DNA of 64,000 bases from Pantoea anthophila (lineage in GTDB: Bacteria; Pseudomonadota; Gammaproteobacteria; Enterobacterales; Enterobacteriaceae): NCBI RefSeq assembly GCF_006494375.1, contig NZ_VHIZ01000064.1, forward strand, positions 83,552-147,551, read 5' to 3'. Numbering within the stretch: the first letter of the stretch is position 1; every line of letters starts with the position of its first letter. A program made the position numbers and the translations under genes. The notes beneath the pieces were generated by a model. The model was not told the origin of the DNA, did no database searches, and was given only the letters and a program-made list of their open reading frames with translations. Below are positions 17,400 to 26,216 of this stretch, piece by piece.

Positions 17400-18359
17400 A
17401 TGCGAAATTTTATCCTGAGGCGGCTGCTGAACACCCTGCCCATGCTGCTGTTTGCTTCCTTTATCATCTTTATGTTATTTGCAAAGACACCCGGTGACTT
17501 TATCGATGGCAACGTGACGCTGACTGCAGCGCGCGCGGCCGAACTGAAAGCGATTTATGGCCTTGACCAGCCCCTGTTCACCCGCTATCTGCACTGGCTT
17601 GGCCAGCTGTTAAGGGGTGATTTAGGGTTTTCTCTGCAATACCAGATCCCTGTGACTCAACTGCTCAATCAGTATGTCTGGAATTCATTTCTGCTCGCCA
17701 GTGTCGCCCTGGTGTTTTACTGGGGGATCGGCCTGGCCGCCGGTATCGCGTCTGCACTCAGACCCAACGCGTGGTTTGATCATCTGGTCAGCGTGCTGGT
17801 GTTTGCCGCGATGTCTTTTCCGACCTTTTTTCTCTGCCTGCTGTTAATCAAATGGTTCGCGGTAGATCTGCACTGGTTGCCGGTCGGCGGCATGACCAAT
17901 ACCGGAAGTGATGACAGCGGCTGGGCCTATATTGTCCAGGTGGCGGCCCACCTGATGTTGCCGGTGCTGGCACTGGTGATGCTGCAGGCGGGCAGCCTGA
18001 CGCGTTATTTTCGTGCCAGCATGCTCGACGTCATCAAAATGGATTTTATTCGTACTGCCCGGGCAAAAGGTTTGCGCGAACGTAAAGTGATCATGAAACA
18101 TGCATTACGCAATGCGCTGCTCCCCATCATTACCCTGCTTGGTTTTGAGCTGCCGGGCCTGTTCTCAGGTGCCATTATCACCGAAAAGGTCTTCAACTGG
18201 CCGGGTGCGGGGCATATTCACATCGATTCGCTCGCTGCCCGAGACTATCCGGTGCTGATGGGCTTTACGCTGTTTCTGGCAGTGTTAACTATCCTTGGCA
18301 ATCTGCTCGCCGACGTGCTTTACGCGTGGGCTGACCCACGTATTCGGGTGAAGTCATGA
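17400..18359 (+). CDS. Peptide-type ABC transporter permease (DppB-like)
   Basis: 319 aa with about six membrane segments, starting with the N-terminal one (LNTLPMLLFASFIIFMLF). The permease signature loop reads IRTARAKGLRERKVIMKHAL, and the N-terminal PGD and YGLDQPLFTRYLHWL motifs are typical of DppB/OppB. ATG at 17400 follows the binding-protein gene after 53 nt. The stop overlaps the next permease start. Confidence 0.93.
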   Translation: MRNFILRRLLNTLPMLLFASFIIFMLFAKTPGDFIDGNVTLTAARAAELKAIYGLDQPLFTRYLHWLGQLLRGDLGFSLQYQIPVTQLLNQYVWNSFLLASVALVFYWGIGLAAGIASALRPNAWFDHLVSVLVFAAMSFPTFFLCLLLIKWFAVDLHWLPVGGMTNTGSDDSGWAYIVQVAAHLMLPVLALVMLQAGSLTRYFRASMLDVIKMDFIRTARAKGLRERKVIMKHALRNALLPIITLLGFELPGLFSGAIITEKVFNWPGAGHIHIDSLAARDYPVLMGFTLFLAVLTILGNLLADVLYAWADPRIRVKS

Positions 18360-19306
18360 TGGTCCGTTCACTTTTTTCCACGCAACGCCGCCTGCGCAAC
18401 GCGGTGATCCCGGCGCTGGCGCAGGCCACACCCTCACCCTGGCGCCAGGCCTGGCGGGTATTACGGCGCAACCCTCTGGCGATGGTGTGCCTGGTTTTAC
18501 TGATTATCATGGCGTTCTGGTGCGTGCTGGGGCCGATCTGGTCGCCGTGGCAGGATGACACCACAGATGCGCTGATGATCAACAAACCGCCAGGGGCGCA
18601 GCACTGGCTGGGAACTGATTTTCTCGGGCGGGATGTCTACACCCGTCTGCTCCTTGCCGGGCGCATTTCACTGACCATTGGCCTGCTGACGATGTTGCTG
18701 TCGGTGACGCTGGGTTATCTGCTTGGTGCCGTGTCGGGCTACGCGGGTGGCCTGACCGACAAGCTGATCATGCGTCTGGCCGATCTGGTCATGACCATTC
18801 CCAGCCTGCCGCTGCTGATTGTCGCTGGCGCCATGCTGTCAGAGCTCGATTTCTCCGCGGATGCGCGCATCTATATGGTGGTTATCATGCTGAGTCTGCT
18901 GGAGTGGCCCAAACTGGCGCGGCTGGTGCGCGGACAAATCCTTTCGCTGCGCGAGCGTGATTTTATGCTGGCAACGCATGTGCTGGGCCTGTCCTCACGT
19001 CGCCGTTTGTTTGGTCACCTGCTGCCGAATACCATCCCGATTCTGGTGGTCATGGCGACAATGGCGGTGGCAAACGCCATTCTGAGCGAGTCTGCGCTGA
19101 GCTACCTTGGTCTTGGCGTCGTCCCGCCAACCCCCTCATGGGGCAACATGATGGATGCCGCTAATAGCCTGATCGACTTCCAGCGTCGCCCGTGGCTGTG
19201 GATGCCACCGGGCATCGCCATCTTTGTCACCGTGGTTGCCATTAACGTACTGGGGGATGGTTTGCGTGATGCGCTCGATCCCCGCATGAAACGGAGCCTG
19301 AAATGA
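18356..19306 (+). CDS. Peptide-type ABC transporter permease (DppC-like)
   Basis: 316 aa. The N-terminal cytoplasmic stretch and first membrane segment (LAMVCLVLLIIMAFWCVLGP) precede the periplasmic HWLGTDFLGRDVYTRLLLAG motif diagnostic of DppC/OppC. The EAA loop is REREFMLATHVLGL-like (RERDFMLATHVLGLSSRRRL). The start overlaps the preceding stop by 4 bp and the end overlaps the first ATPase gene by 4 bp, so the operon is tightly coupled. Confidence 0.93.
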   Translation: MMVRSLFSTQRRLRNAVIPALAQATPSPWRQAWRVLRRNPLAMVCLVLLIIMAFWCVLGPIWSPWQDDTTDALMINKPPGAQHWLGTDFLGRDVYTRLLLAGRISLTIGLLTMLLSVTLGYLLGAVSGYAGGLTDKLIMRLADLVMTIPSLPLLIVAGAMLSELDFSADARIYMVVIMLSLLEWPKLARLVRGQILSLRERDFMLATHVLGLSSRRRLFGHLLPNTIPILVVMATMAVANAILSESALSYLGLGVVPPTPSWGNMMDAANSLIDFQRRPWLWMPPGIAIFVTVVAINVLGDGLRDALDPRMKRSLK

Positions 19307-20283
19307 GCCAGCCGCTAATTACCTTTGAGCAGTTATCCGTCTCCTTTGCCTCGGAACATGGCCGTGTGCAGGCCGTGCAGGAGGTCTCTTTTACCCTCTA
19401 TGCAGGACAGACACTGGGTATCGTGGGCGAATCCGGCTGCGGCAAAAGTGTTACCGCCATGTCGTTGATGGGACTGTTGCCGCCGCAGGCTGCGCGCATT
19501 GATGGCGGAGCCATCCGCTTCCAGGGGCAGGATCTGCTCACACTCAATCCTGCCAGGATGGCCGACCTGCGCGGCAATCAGCTGGCAATGATTTTTCAGG
19601 AACCGATGAGTGCCCTGAATCCGGTGCTGACTATTGGCGAGCAGCTGTGCGAGCCGTTGATTCGCCATCGGGGGGAATCGCCTGAAGCCGCCTGGCAGCA
19701 AGCGATCGCGCTGATTAGCCAGGTCGGACTGGCGCGCGCCGGAAGTCTGATGACCAGCTATCCGCACCAGCTTTCCGGCGGCATGCTGCAACGCATTATG
19801 ATTGCGATGGCACTCAGCTGCCAGCCGAAATTGCTGATCGCTGATGAGCCAACTACCGCGCTGGATGTCACCGTTCAGGCCCAGATTCTGCGTCTGCTGC
19901 GCGATCAGGCCCGTGCCAGCCAGATGGCACTGATGCTGATCACCCACGATCTGGGCGTCATTGCCCGTATGGCTGAGCTGGTAGCAGTGATGTACGCCGG
20001 GCGGATTGTTGAATATGGCCCCACCGCAGAGGTATTGCGTGATCCGCTGCATCCTTATACCCGGGGGCTGATCGCGTCCCGACCGGTTCCCGGCGAGCGG
20101 CGACGTCGGCTCTACTCCATCCCCGGTCAGGTGCCGGACCTTGCCGCGCTGCCCGCATTCTGCGCTTTTTTTGATCGCTGCGAACGCGCCAGCGAAATTT
20201 GCCAGACAGGCATACCGCCGCTGGTGGGGCAAACGCGGCAGGCCGCCTGTTTTCATCGTGAAAAAGTGGAATCTTTCGCATGA
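19303..20283 (+). CDS. Peptide-type ABC transporter ATPase (DppD-like)
   Basis: 326 aa. Walker A GESGCGKS, signature LSGGMLQRIMIAMAL, Walker B LLIADEPTTALDVT and the H-loop ITHDLGV are intact. The oligopeptide/dipeptide C-terminal extension carries a Cys-rich segment (FCAFFDRCERASEICQ, and a later C near the end), which in the DppD/OppD family may hold an Fe-S cluster. Overlaps both neighbours by 4 bp. Confidence 0.93.
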   Translation: MSQPLITFEQLSVSFASEHGRVQAVQEVSFTLYAGQTLGIVGESGCGKSVTAMSLMGLLPPQAARIDGGAIRFQGQDLLTLNPARMADLRGNQLAMIFQEPMSALNPVLTIGEQLCEPLIRHRGESPEAAWQQAIALISQVGLARAGSLMTSYPHQLSGGMLQRIMIAMALSCQPKLLIADEPTTALDVTVQAQILRLLRDQARASQMALMLITHDLGVIARMAELVAVMYAGRIVEYGPTAEVLRDPLHPYTRGLIASRPVPGERRRRLYSIPGQVPDLAALPAFCAFFDRCERASEICQTGIPPLVGQTRQAACFHREKVESFA

Positions 20284-21245
20284 GTGATGAGTACATGATT
20301 GAAGTGGATGCACTGAAAAAGTACTTCCCGATACGTGATGGCCTGTTTGGTCAGGAAACCGGACAGCTGCGCGCCGTTGACGGTGTCAGCTTTCACATCC
20401 GCCCGGGCACCATCTTCGGTCTGGTCGGCGAATCCGGCAGCGGCAAAACCACCGTAGGTCGGACATTGCTGGGGTTATATGATAAAACCGCTGGTACGAT
20501 TAAGTACCACGGACAGGACCTGTCGACGCTGACGGCGCGGCAAATGCAGGCGCTGCGCCCCAAAATCCAGCTGGTGTTTCAGGACCCCTACAGCTCACTC
20601 AATCCACGTAAGCGTATCGGCGATGCCATTGGTGAGGCGCTACTGGCACACAAACTCTGCACCAGAGCGGAGTTATATGACAGAGTGATCGCGGTGATGA
20701 AGATTTGCGGACTGGCTCCGCAACATTACCCGCGTTTCCCACACGAGTTCTCGGGGGGGCAACGCCAGCGCATTGGCATTGCCCGGGCACTGATTCTCAA
20801 CCCGGACTTTATTATCGCCGACGAGCCAATTTCAGCGCTGGATGTCTCCATTCAGGCTCAGATTATCAACCTGTTTTCCGATCTGCGTGATAACCACGGC
20901 GTTACTTTCCTGTTTATTTCACATGACCTCGGTGTAGTGGAACATCTTTGCGATGACGTAGCGGTGATGTATCTCGGGCAACTGGTGGAAACCGCCAGCC
21001 GCGATGCCCTGTTCAGTCAGCCGCTGCATCCTTACACGCAGGCGCTACTGGCCGCCGTACCAACGCTCGACCCGCAAAATGAACCCCCCGAGGTGATTAA
21101 GGGGGAGATTCCGGATCCGTCACGGCCTCCCTCCGGCTGCCGCTTCTCGTCACGTTGCCCGCGGGCGGAAGCACAGTGCCGCGAGGCAGTGCCTGAGTTA
21201 CGAGAAGTGTTACCCGGGCACCAGGTGGCGTGTCATTTAATTTAA
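20280..21245 (+). CDS. Peptide-type ABC transporter ATPase (DppF-like)
   Basis: 321 aa. Walker A GESGSGKTT, signature FSGGQRQRIGIARAL, Walker B FIIADEPISALDVS and H-loop ISHDLGV are present. The C-terminal extension has the family's CRFSSRCPRAEAQC cysteines. Last gene of the five-gene operon; its stop lies 18 nt from the stop of the opposing MFS gene, with no room for a clear terminator. Confidence 0.93.
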   Translation: MSDEYMIEVDALKKYFPIRDGLFGQETGQLRAVDGVSFHIRPGTIFGLVGESGSGKTTVGRTLLGLYDKTAGTIKYHGQDLSTLTARQMQALRPKIQLVFQDPYSSLNPRKRIGDAIGEALLAHKLCTRAELYDRVIAVMKICGLAPQHYPRFPHEFSGGQRQRIGIARALILNPDFIIADEPISALDVSIQAQIINLFSDLRDNHGVTFLFISHDLGVVEHLCDDVAVMYLGQLVETASRDALFSQPLHPYTQALLAAVPTLDPQNEPPEVIKGEIPDPSRPPSGCRFSSRCPRAEAQCREAVPELREVLPGHQVACHLI

Positions 21246-21263
21246 CAACATCAGACGCGGGAT

Positions 21264-22472
21264 TCAGGAGCCTCTGGCTGTTACCACCCTGTTTTTCTGG
21301 CGAATGCCGGTAAGGTATAAAGCACATCCCAGCAGGGCGAACAGAATCAGTAAATAGAAGATGGCGGATGGCGGGATAAGATGACTATTGAGCAGGTAGC
21401 CGAACAGAATCGCGTTAGCTCCGCCCCCTAGCATTGCAATATTTTGCACACCGAAATAGGCCCCTTTCATATCGTCTCTGGCAATAGAGTCGATAAAAAG
21501 AAACTCCGACGGCACAAGCACCACCTCGCCTAATGAAAAAAGTACGGTACCGACAATCCAGAACAGGGTCAGCTCAGAGACGTGATAGAAATATAACCCC
21601 ATCACCAGTAACCCGGTTCCGATCATCACGCTAAATACCATATTTTTTCGGGTAATCTTTTTGCCAATAACGTACTGCAACAGAATGACCGTTGCTGCGT
21701 TGATACTGACAATCAGCGTAATTAACCTCAGCGCTTCTGCCTCGCTGACCACATAGCCCAGATACTGCGATAAATACGTCGCAAAACGGGCATAGACCAG
21801 TGCACTGAACAGCCCCCCCAGGGTAAAAAGCTGCAACCGATAATCGCTGATTAACACGCTGACTGTCTCCCTGAGGCTGGTTTTCGGCCCGTTAACGGGA
21901 GAGGTGATGTGCAGATGCGCATCGTAACGTCGGTAATAGAAGCTGAGTATGCAGAGCGAAATAAAACTCAACCCTGCGGACAGCCACATCGGCGCATGTA
22001 CGGCATAGTGACTGGCAAGAATACCGAGAACCGGCGCACTGCAAAAAGCGATATTGATCAGGGTATAGGTAACAGAAAAGGCGGCGCCCCGTTGGCTCTC
22101 AGGCAATAAACCTGACAGAAGCGATTTCACTGCGAGGTGCATGGTCGTGAAGGCGACCTCAATCATGACCAGTAAAATAAAAACCTGAATGAAATGTTGG
22201 GCCCGCGTTAATAAGCCATAGACAATAACCGAGATGAGCGTCGCCAGAAAAAGCGACCGCTGAGGAGTGAAGCGATCAACCAGCATGCCGCACCAGACAC
22301 CCGCCACCGTGGCGATCACCAGACTGCCTCCCAGTGCATAGCCTGTCATCAGCGGATTAAACTGCAGCGTCTGTGAGAGATAAATAGGGAAAAACGTGAA
22401 GGTGAGTGCTCTGCTGAAATGTAATATGAAATCCAGAATAAAGAGCGGCCATAAAAAGGCAGTCCTGATCAT
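21264..22472 (-). CDS. MFS transporter
   Basis: 402 aa with about twelve hydrophobic segments in two halves separated by a loop near residue 200 (SPVNGPKTSLRETVS). The conserved loop 2-3 region is GMLVDRFTPQRSL, the usual G-x-x-x-D-R-x-x-R pattern of the family. It resembles drug/sugar-efflux-type 12-TM proteins such as MdtH, but the substrate cannot be assigned. The start overlaps the stop of the chimeric upstream ORF by 4 bp, so the two are translated as a unit. Confidence 0.85.
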   Translation of the reverse strand: MIRTAFLWPLFILDFILHFSRALTFTFFPIYLSQTLQFNPLMTGYALGGSLVIATVAGVWCGMLVDRFTPQRSLFLATLISVIVYGLLTRAQHFIQVFILLVMIEVAFTTMHLAVKSLLSGLLPESQRGAAFSVTYTLINIAFCSAPVLGILASHYAVHAPMWLSAGLSFISLCILSFYYRRYDAHLHITSPVNGPKTSLRETVSVLISDYRLQLFTLGGLFSALVYARFATYLSQYLGYVVSEAEALRLITLIVSINAATVILLQYVIGKKITRKNMVFSVMIGTGLLVMGLYFYHVSELTLFWIVGTVLFSLGEVVLVPSEFLFIDSIARDDMKGAYFGVQNIAMLGGGANAILFGYLLNSHLIPPSAIFYLLILFALLGCALYLTGIRQKNRVVTARGS

Positions 22473-23332
22473 AGTGGCATTGCTCCTTCAGATAATAAGG
22501 TAAGACTTTCCAGCGCGGCAACACGGTCAACGGGCTGACCCAGCGTTTCAAGTGTGAGCGCTAATGCATTCACCAGGCGAAAAACATTTTCTGCACGACA
22601 CTGTTCACCCATCTGACCAATACGTAACAGCGGTGAACCAAATGACGCTGAGATCTCAATCTTATGCTCTACAAGAAGATGTTCAATCAGATCTGGAGAG
22701 GCTATCCCGGCAGGAAGAAAAAATCCGACTACCGCATTTAATCTGGTCACTTCCGGAGCTGCCAGAGCCAAGCCCAGCTGAAGCAAAGCGTGTTGCAGGC
22801 CTCGTGAACTGTTGCGATGACGAATGATGCGAACAGAAAGAGTTTCGGCGTTTAACAGGCGCAATGCTTCATGCAGGGCAAAGATGGATTCCCCAGCCTG
22901 TAGCTGGACTATTCGGGTTAGCGCCACCCAGGCGGTAAGCCCTGTTCCCCCCAAAACACTCAGCCAGGCCCGTAAAGGCACGCCCTCAATGGGTTGGATT
23001 ACTCTGACCTCATCAGGTTTTACCTGAGCATAGGTGCGCCAGCCCTCTCGATGAAAAACCCAGTCACCCGGCACAAGACGCGGGGTAGCAGACTGGACCA
23101 CCTGCCCGATCGTTCTGCCTTCCAGCGGCGTATTCAGTTCCCAGTCTCCATCCATGCACTCTCTCATATAAGGGTCGACTGAAAAATGCACATTTTTGAC
23201 CCAGGCAGCCCCCTCCTCCAGCGGTTCCAGAGGTTGCTCAACAAAGCGAAAATGCTCAGCTAACGGCTCGCCATTCGGGCGAGAAACCTGATAGACAAAG
23301 GTGTTCGTTGCTTCATACCGATCCTTACTCAT
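22469..23332 (-). CDS. Chimeric ORF: N-terminal half of an MDR oxidoreductase fused to C-terminal half of a class V aminotransferase
   Basis: 287 aa. Residues 1 to about 150 match the start of zinc-independent medium-chain reductases of the CurA/YncB type (FVEQPLEPLEEGAAWVKNVH, FSVDPYMRECM, GLTAWVALTRIVQLQAGE) and stop just where the NADP-binding Rossmann fold should begin. From about 151 (ALHEALRLLNAE) the sequence is the C-terminal domain of a PLP-dependent alanine-glyoxylate-type aminotransferase (RLNAVVGFFLPAGIASPDLI, ISASFGSPLLRIGQMGEQC). The PLP-lysine domain is missing. The simplest explanation is an in-frame deletion that joined two neighbouring genes near 22885. Neither half keeps its cofactor site, so it is probably not catalytic; it may serve only to couple translation of the MFS gene. 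Confidence 0.8.
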   Translation of the reverse strand: MSKDRYEATNTFVYQVSRPNGEPLAEHFRFVEQPLEPLEEGAAWVKNVHFSVDPYMRECMDGDWELNTPLEGRTIGQVVQSATPRLVPGDWVFHREGWRTYAQVKPDEVRVIQPIEGVPLRAWLSVLGGTGLTAWVALTRIVQLQAGESIFALHEALRLLNAETLSVRIIRHRNSSRGLQHALLQLGLALAAPEVTRLNAVVGFFLPAGIASPDLIEHLLVEHKIEISASFGSPLLRIGQMGEQCRAENVFRLVNALALTLETLGQPVDRVAALESLTLLSEGAMPL

Positions 23333-23518
23333 AACCGCACATCCATCAGATTTGTTAATAATAATGTCACTCTATTCCCTTAAATCTCCTTTTCCAAAAT
23401 ACCGATTAAGCAATAACATTTATGTTTTTTGTTCAACTCTGTTTCATCGCTGGCAGGCTGGTGAAAGATAATGTCCGACAGAAGCTTTGGAATTGCTGTC
23501 TCGCAGCTGTTTTCAGAC

Positions 23519-23546
23519 AAAAAAAAACCCGCTGACATCAGCGGGT
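23519..23546 (-). terminator. Intrinsic terminator of katG
   Basis: On the minus strand AACCCGCTGA and TCAGCGGGTT pair around a short loop and are followed by nine T. It lies about 25 nt past the katG stop. Confidence 0.92.
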
Positions 23547-23571
23547 TCAGATTTCACAACATCAACAGCTA

Positions 23572-25803
23572 TCAGAGTTCAAAGCGATCCAGATTCATCA
23601 CTTTGGTCCAGGCGGCCACAAAGTCTTTGACGAATTTTTCACGGGCGTCGCTGCTGGCGTAAACTTCCGCCGAGGCGCGTAACACCGCGTTGGAGCCGAA
23701 CACCAGATCGGCGCGGGTCGCGGTGTAGCGGGTTTCACCGCTGACGCGATCGCGTCCGATAAAGGACTCGTTGCTCGCATCGGCAGCCTTCCACTCGGTG
23801 CGCATATCCAGCAGATTGACAAAGAAGTCCGTGTTCAGCGAACCCACCTTGTCCGTGAAGATGCCGTGCTGGCTGCCATCGAAATTAGCGCCCAGAGCAC
23901 GCATCCCGCCCACCAGTACCGTTAACTCCGGCACGGTCAGGGTCAGCTGCTGCGCCTTGTCGATCAGCAGGTTTTCGGTGGTGGTTTTGCCGAAGCCGGT
24001 GCCGTAGTTACGGAAACCATCGGCACGCGGTTTAAGCAGGTTGAACGACTCAATGTCGGTCTGATCCTGACGCGCATCGACACGTCCTGGCGTAAAGGGC
24101 ACGTCGACGGTCACGCCTGCCGCTTTCGCCGCCTGCTCAACCCCGACAACACCGGCCAGCACAATCACATCCGCCAGCGAAGCCTTGTTCACTTCACGCT
24201 GAACCGCTTCCAGCGTCGGCAGCACGCGCGCCGCAACGGCGTTAACGTCCCACTCGCGCTGCGGCAGCAGTGCCAGTCGGGCACCGTTGGCACCACCCCG
24301 TTTGTCGCCACCGCGGAAGGTTGACGCCGAGGCCCAGGCAACGGAAACCAGCTCGCTGACGCTGAGACCGGATGCGGCAATCTTCTCTTTCAGCTGCGCA
24401 ATATCCGCGACGGTCGGATGATAAACCGGTGCAGGCAGCGGATCCTGCCAGATCAGATCTTCCTGTGGTACTTCAGGTCCGATGTAGCGCGCTTTCGGCC
24501 CCATATCACGGTGCGTCAGCTTAAACCATGCACGGGCAAACGCTTCGTTGAACGCCTGCGGGTCGTTGAGGAAGCGACGCGAAATTTTTTCAAATTCCGG
24601 ATCAAAACGCAGCGTCAGGTCGGTCACCAGCATGGTCGGCTTATGTTTTTTCGCCGTGTCAAAGGCATCCGGGATAATTTCCGGCGCATTGACCGCTTCA
24701 AACTGGATAGCGCCTGCCGGGCTGCGCGTCTGCACCCACTCATATTTGAACAGGTTCTCGAAGAAATAGTTGCTCCACTGGGTAGGCGTCTGCGACCAGA
24801 TCACTTCCAGGCCAGAGGTAATCGCATCGGCACCTACGCCGCTGCCGTGGCTGTTGACCCAGCCCAGACCCTGCGCTTCAATCGGGGCGGTTTCCGGGTC
24901 GACACCGACATGGCTGGCCGGAGCGGCACCGTGGGTTTTACCCAGCGTGTGGCCACCCGCAATCAGTGCCACGATCTCTTCGTCGTTCATGCCCATATTG
25001 CCAAAGGTGGCACGAATAGCCGGGGCGGCAGAAGCGGGATCGCCACTGTGTTCCGGGCCTTCCGGGTTAACGTAAATCAGACCCATCTCGGTCGCGCCAA
25101 GCGGTGACTGCGCCAGCGATTCCGGATGACGGTGTTCCAGCCAGGTCGCTTCTTCGCCCCAGTTCACATCCATATCCGGTTCCCAGACATCTTCACGTCC
25201 GGCACCAAAGCCAAAGGTGCGGAAGCCGGAATTTTCCAGCGCGACGTTACCCGCCAGGATGTAGAGGTCGGCCCAGGAGATCTTCTGACCATACTTCTGT
25301 TTTACCGGCCACAGCAGGCGGCGGGCTTTATCCAGGCTGACGTTGTCCGGCCAGGAGTTTAACGGAGCGAAACGTTGCTGACCACGACCTGAACCACCAC
25401 GTCCGTCCACGGAGCGATAGGTTCCGGCGCTGTGCCAGGCCATACGAATAAAGAGACCGATATAGCTGCCCCAGTCAGCGGGCCACCAGGCCTGTGACTC
25501 CGTGAGCAACCCTTTGATGTCCGCTTTCAGCGCTGAGTAGTCTAATTTTGCAAATTCTTTGCGGTAATCGAAGGATTCATCAAGGGGGTTTGAACGGGAT
25601 GAGTGCTGATTCAGCAGGTCAACGCGCAGCTGATTAGGCCACCAGTCACGGTTCGTTGTTCCGCCGCCCGGCGCCTGATTTGGCTGCGCTGACTTCCCTG
25701 CATGAAAGGGGCATTTGCCCGCTGGTGCTTCGCGGTCAGCTTCACGGTCGGCTTCGACGATTGGCTTTGCATCTTTTGCATCTTCATCAATGGAATTGCT
25801 CAT
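23572..25803 (-). CDS. katG: Catalase-peroxidase KatG
   Basis: 743 aa from ATG at 25803, which has GAGG 7 nt upstream; a GTG two codons earlier overlaps that site. The distal haem pocket IRMAWHSAGTYR gives Arg120, Trp123 and His124. The proximal ligand lies in IAGGHTLGKTHGA. The Trp-Tyr-Met crosslink partner Tyr is in GLIYVNPEGP. Both peroxidase-like domains are present at full length, the second being inactive as is usual. The enzyme breaks down hydrogen peroxide in the cytoplasm. An OxyR-like site lies upstream and a strong terminator downstream, so it is monocistronic. Confidence 0.97.
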   Translation of the reverse strand: MSNSIDEDAKDAKPIVEADREADREAPAGKCPFHAGKSAQPNQAPGGGTTNRDWWPNQLRVDLLNQHSSRSNPLDESFDYRKEFAKLDYSALKADIKGLLTESQAWWPADWGSYIGLFIRMAWHSAGTYRSVDGRGGSGRGQQRFAPLNSWPDNVSLDKARRLLWPVKQKYGQKISWADLYILAGNVALENSGFRTFGFGAGREDVWEPDMDVNWGEEATWLEHRHPESLAQSPLGATEMGLIYVNPEGPEHSGDPASAAPAIRATFGNMGMNDEEIVALIAGGHTLGKTHGAAPASHVGVDPETAPIEAQGLGWVNSHGSGVGADAITSGLEVIWSQTPTQWSNYFFENLFKYEWVQTRSPAGAIQFEAVNAPEIIPDAFDTAKKHKPTMLVTDLTLRFDPEFEKISRRFLNDPQAFNEAFARAWFKLTHRDMGPKARYIGPEVPQEDLIWQDPLPAPVYHPTVADIAQLKEKIAASGLSVSELVSVAWASASTFRGGDKRGGANGARLALLPQREWDVNAVAARVLPTLEAVQREVNKASLADVIVLAGVVGVEQAAKAAGVTVDVPFTPGRVDARQDQTDIESFNLLKPRADGFRNYGTGFGKTTTENLLIDKAQQLTLTVPELTVLVGGMRALGANFDGSQHGIFTDKVGSLNTDFFVNLLDMRTEWKAADASNESFIGRDRVSGETRYTATRADLVFGSNAVLRASAEVYASSDAREKFVKDFVAAWTKVMNLDRFEL

Positions 25804-25862
25804 GGTCACACCTCTTTTTGTATTTTCATCGCTACTCTATAGAGGATTTTCAGGCAGGCACA

Positions 25863-25899
25863 CCTGTCTTATCCTATATGATTGATAGCCTACCCCTTT
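25863..25899 (-). promoter_or_regulatory. Candidate OxyR-binding site upstream of katG
   Basis: On the minus strand four tetramers at exact 7-nt spacing read AAAG, CTAT, ATAG, CAGG (plus positions 25896-25899, 25885-25888, 25874-25877, 25863-25866). The OxyR pattern is ATAG-N7-CTAT-N7-ATAG-N7-CTAT. The two central tetramers are perfect, the first has 3 of 4, the last is poor. It lies 60-96 nt upstream of the katG start, as expected for the peroxide regulon. Confidence 0.5.
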
Positions 25900-26183
25900 G
25901 AATAAGGTCTTATTTAACAGCTCCCAACGATGGCAAACGGCTGTTATCCGCGTCAGCTTCAGCGAAACGACACCGTTCTTCATCAGACTATTCTGACAAA
26001 ACGCGTTTAACAACCGGCTGATGAAAGAGTTGCTGACCGGTGACGCAATCCGGTGCATTAAGCGCGCATGCTCTGTTGCCAGAACAGTCTGGAAAAGGCG
26101 TGGGGATACAGAGAAAAAAGAACAGGCAGAGCGGAAGAGAAAAGAGGTGGGGCTGACGAGGGGATCGGATCAGGAATAAAACC
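25900..26183. other. Intergenic region between katG and the luciferase-like gene
   Basis: About 280 nt with no gene I can support. A 73-codon minus-strand frame spanning 25837-26058 overlaps the putative katG control region and shows no family features. The right end runs into the terminator of the next gene. Confidence 0.45.
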
Positions 26184-26210
26184 GCAGCGCCCTCCGCAGG
26201 AGAGCGCTGC
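26184..26210 (-). terminator. Intrinsic terminator of the luciferase-like gene
   Basis: Minus strand: GCAGCGCTCTCC and GGAGGGCGCTGC pair with one mismatch around a 3-nt loop, followed by GGTTTTATT. It lies directly after the stop at 26217. Confidence 0.8.
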
Positions 26211-26216
26211 CGGTCA

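Noticed and set aside
19333..20313. 326-codon minus-strand frame
   Set aside because: Exact antisense of the DppD-like ATPase gene; no motif of its own.
13981..23470. Integrative element using tRNA-Asn as attachment site
   Set aside because: No integrase gene and no second copy of the tRNA 3' end was found in the window, so an element boundary cannot be drawn.
25837..26058. 73-codon minus-strand frame upstream of katG
   Set aside because: Overlaps the probable OxyR/promoter region; no recognisable features.
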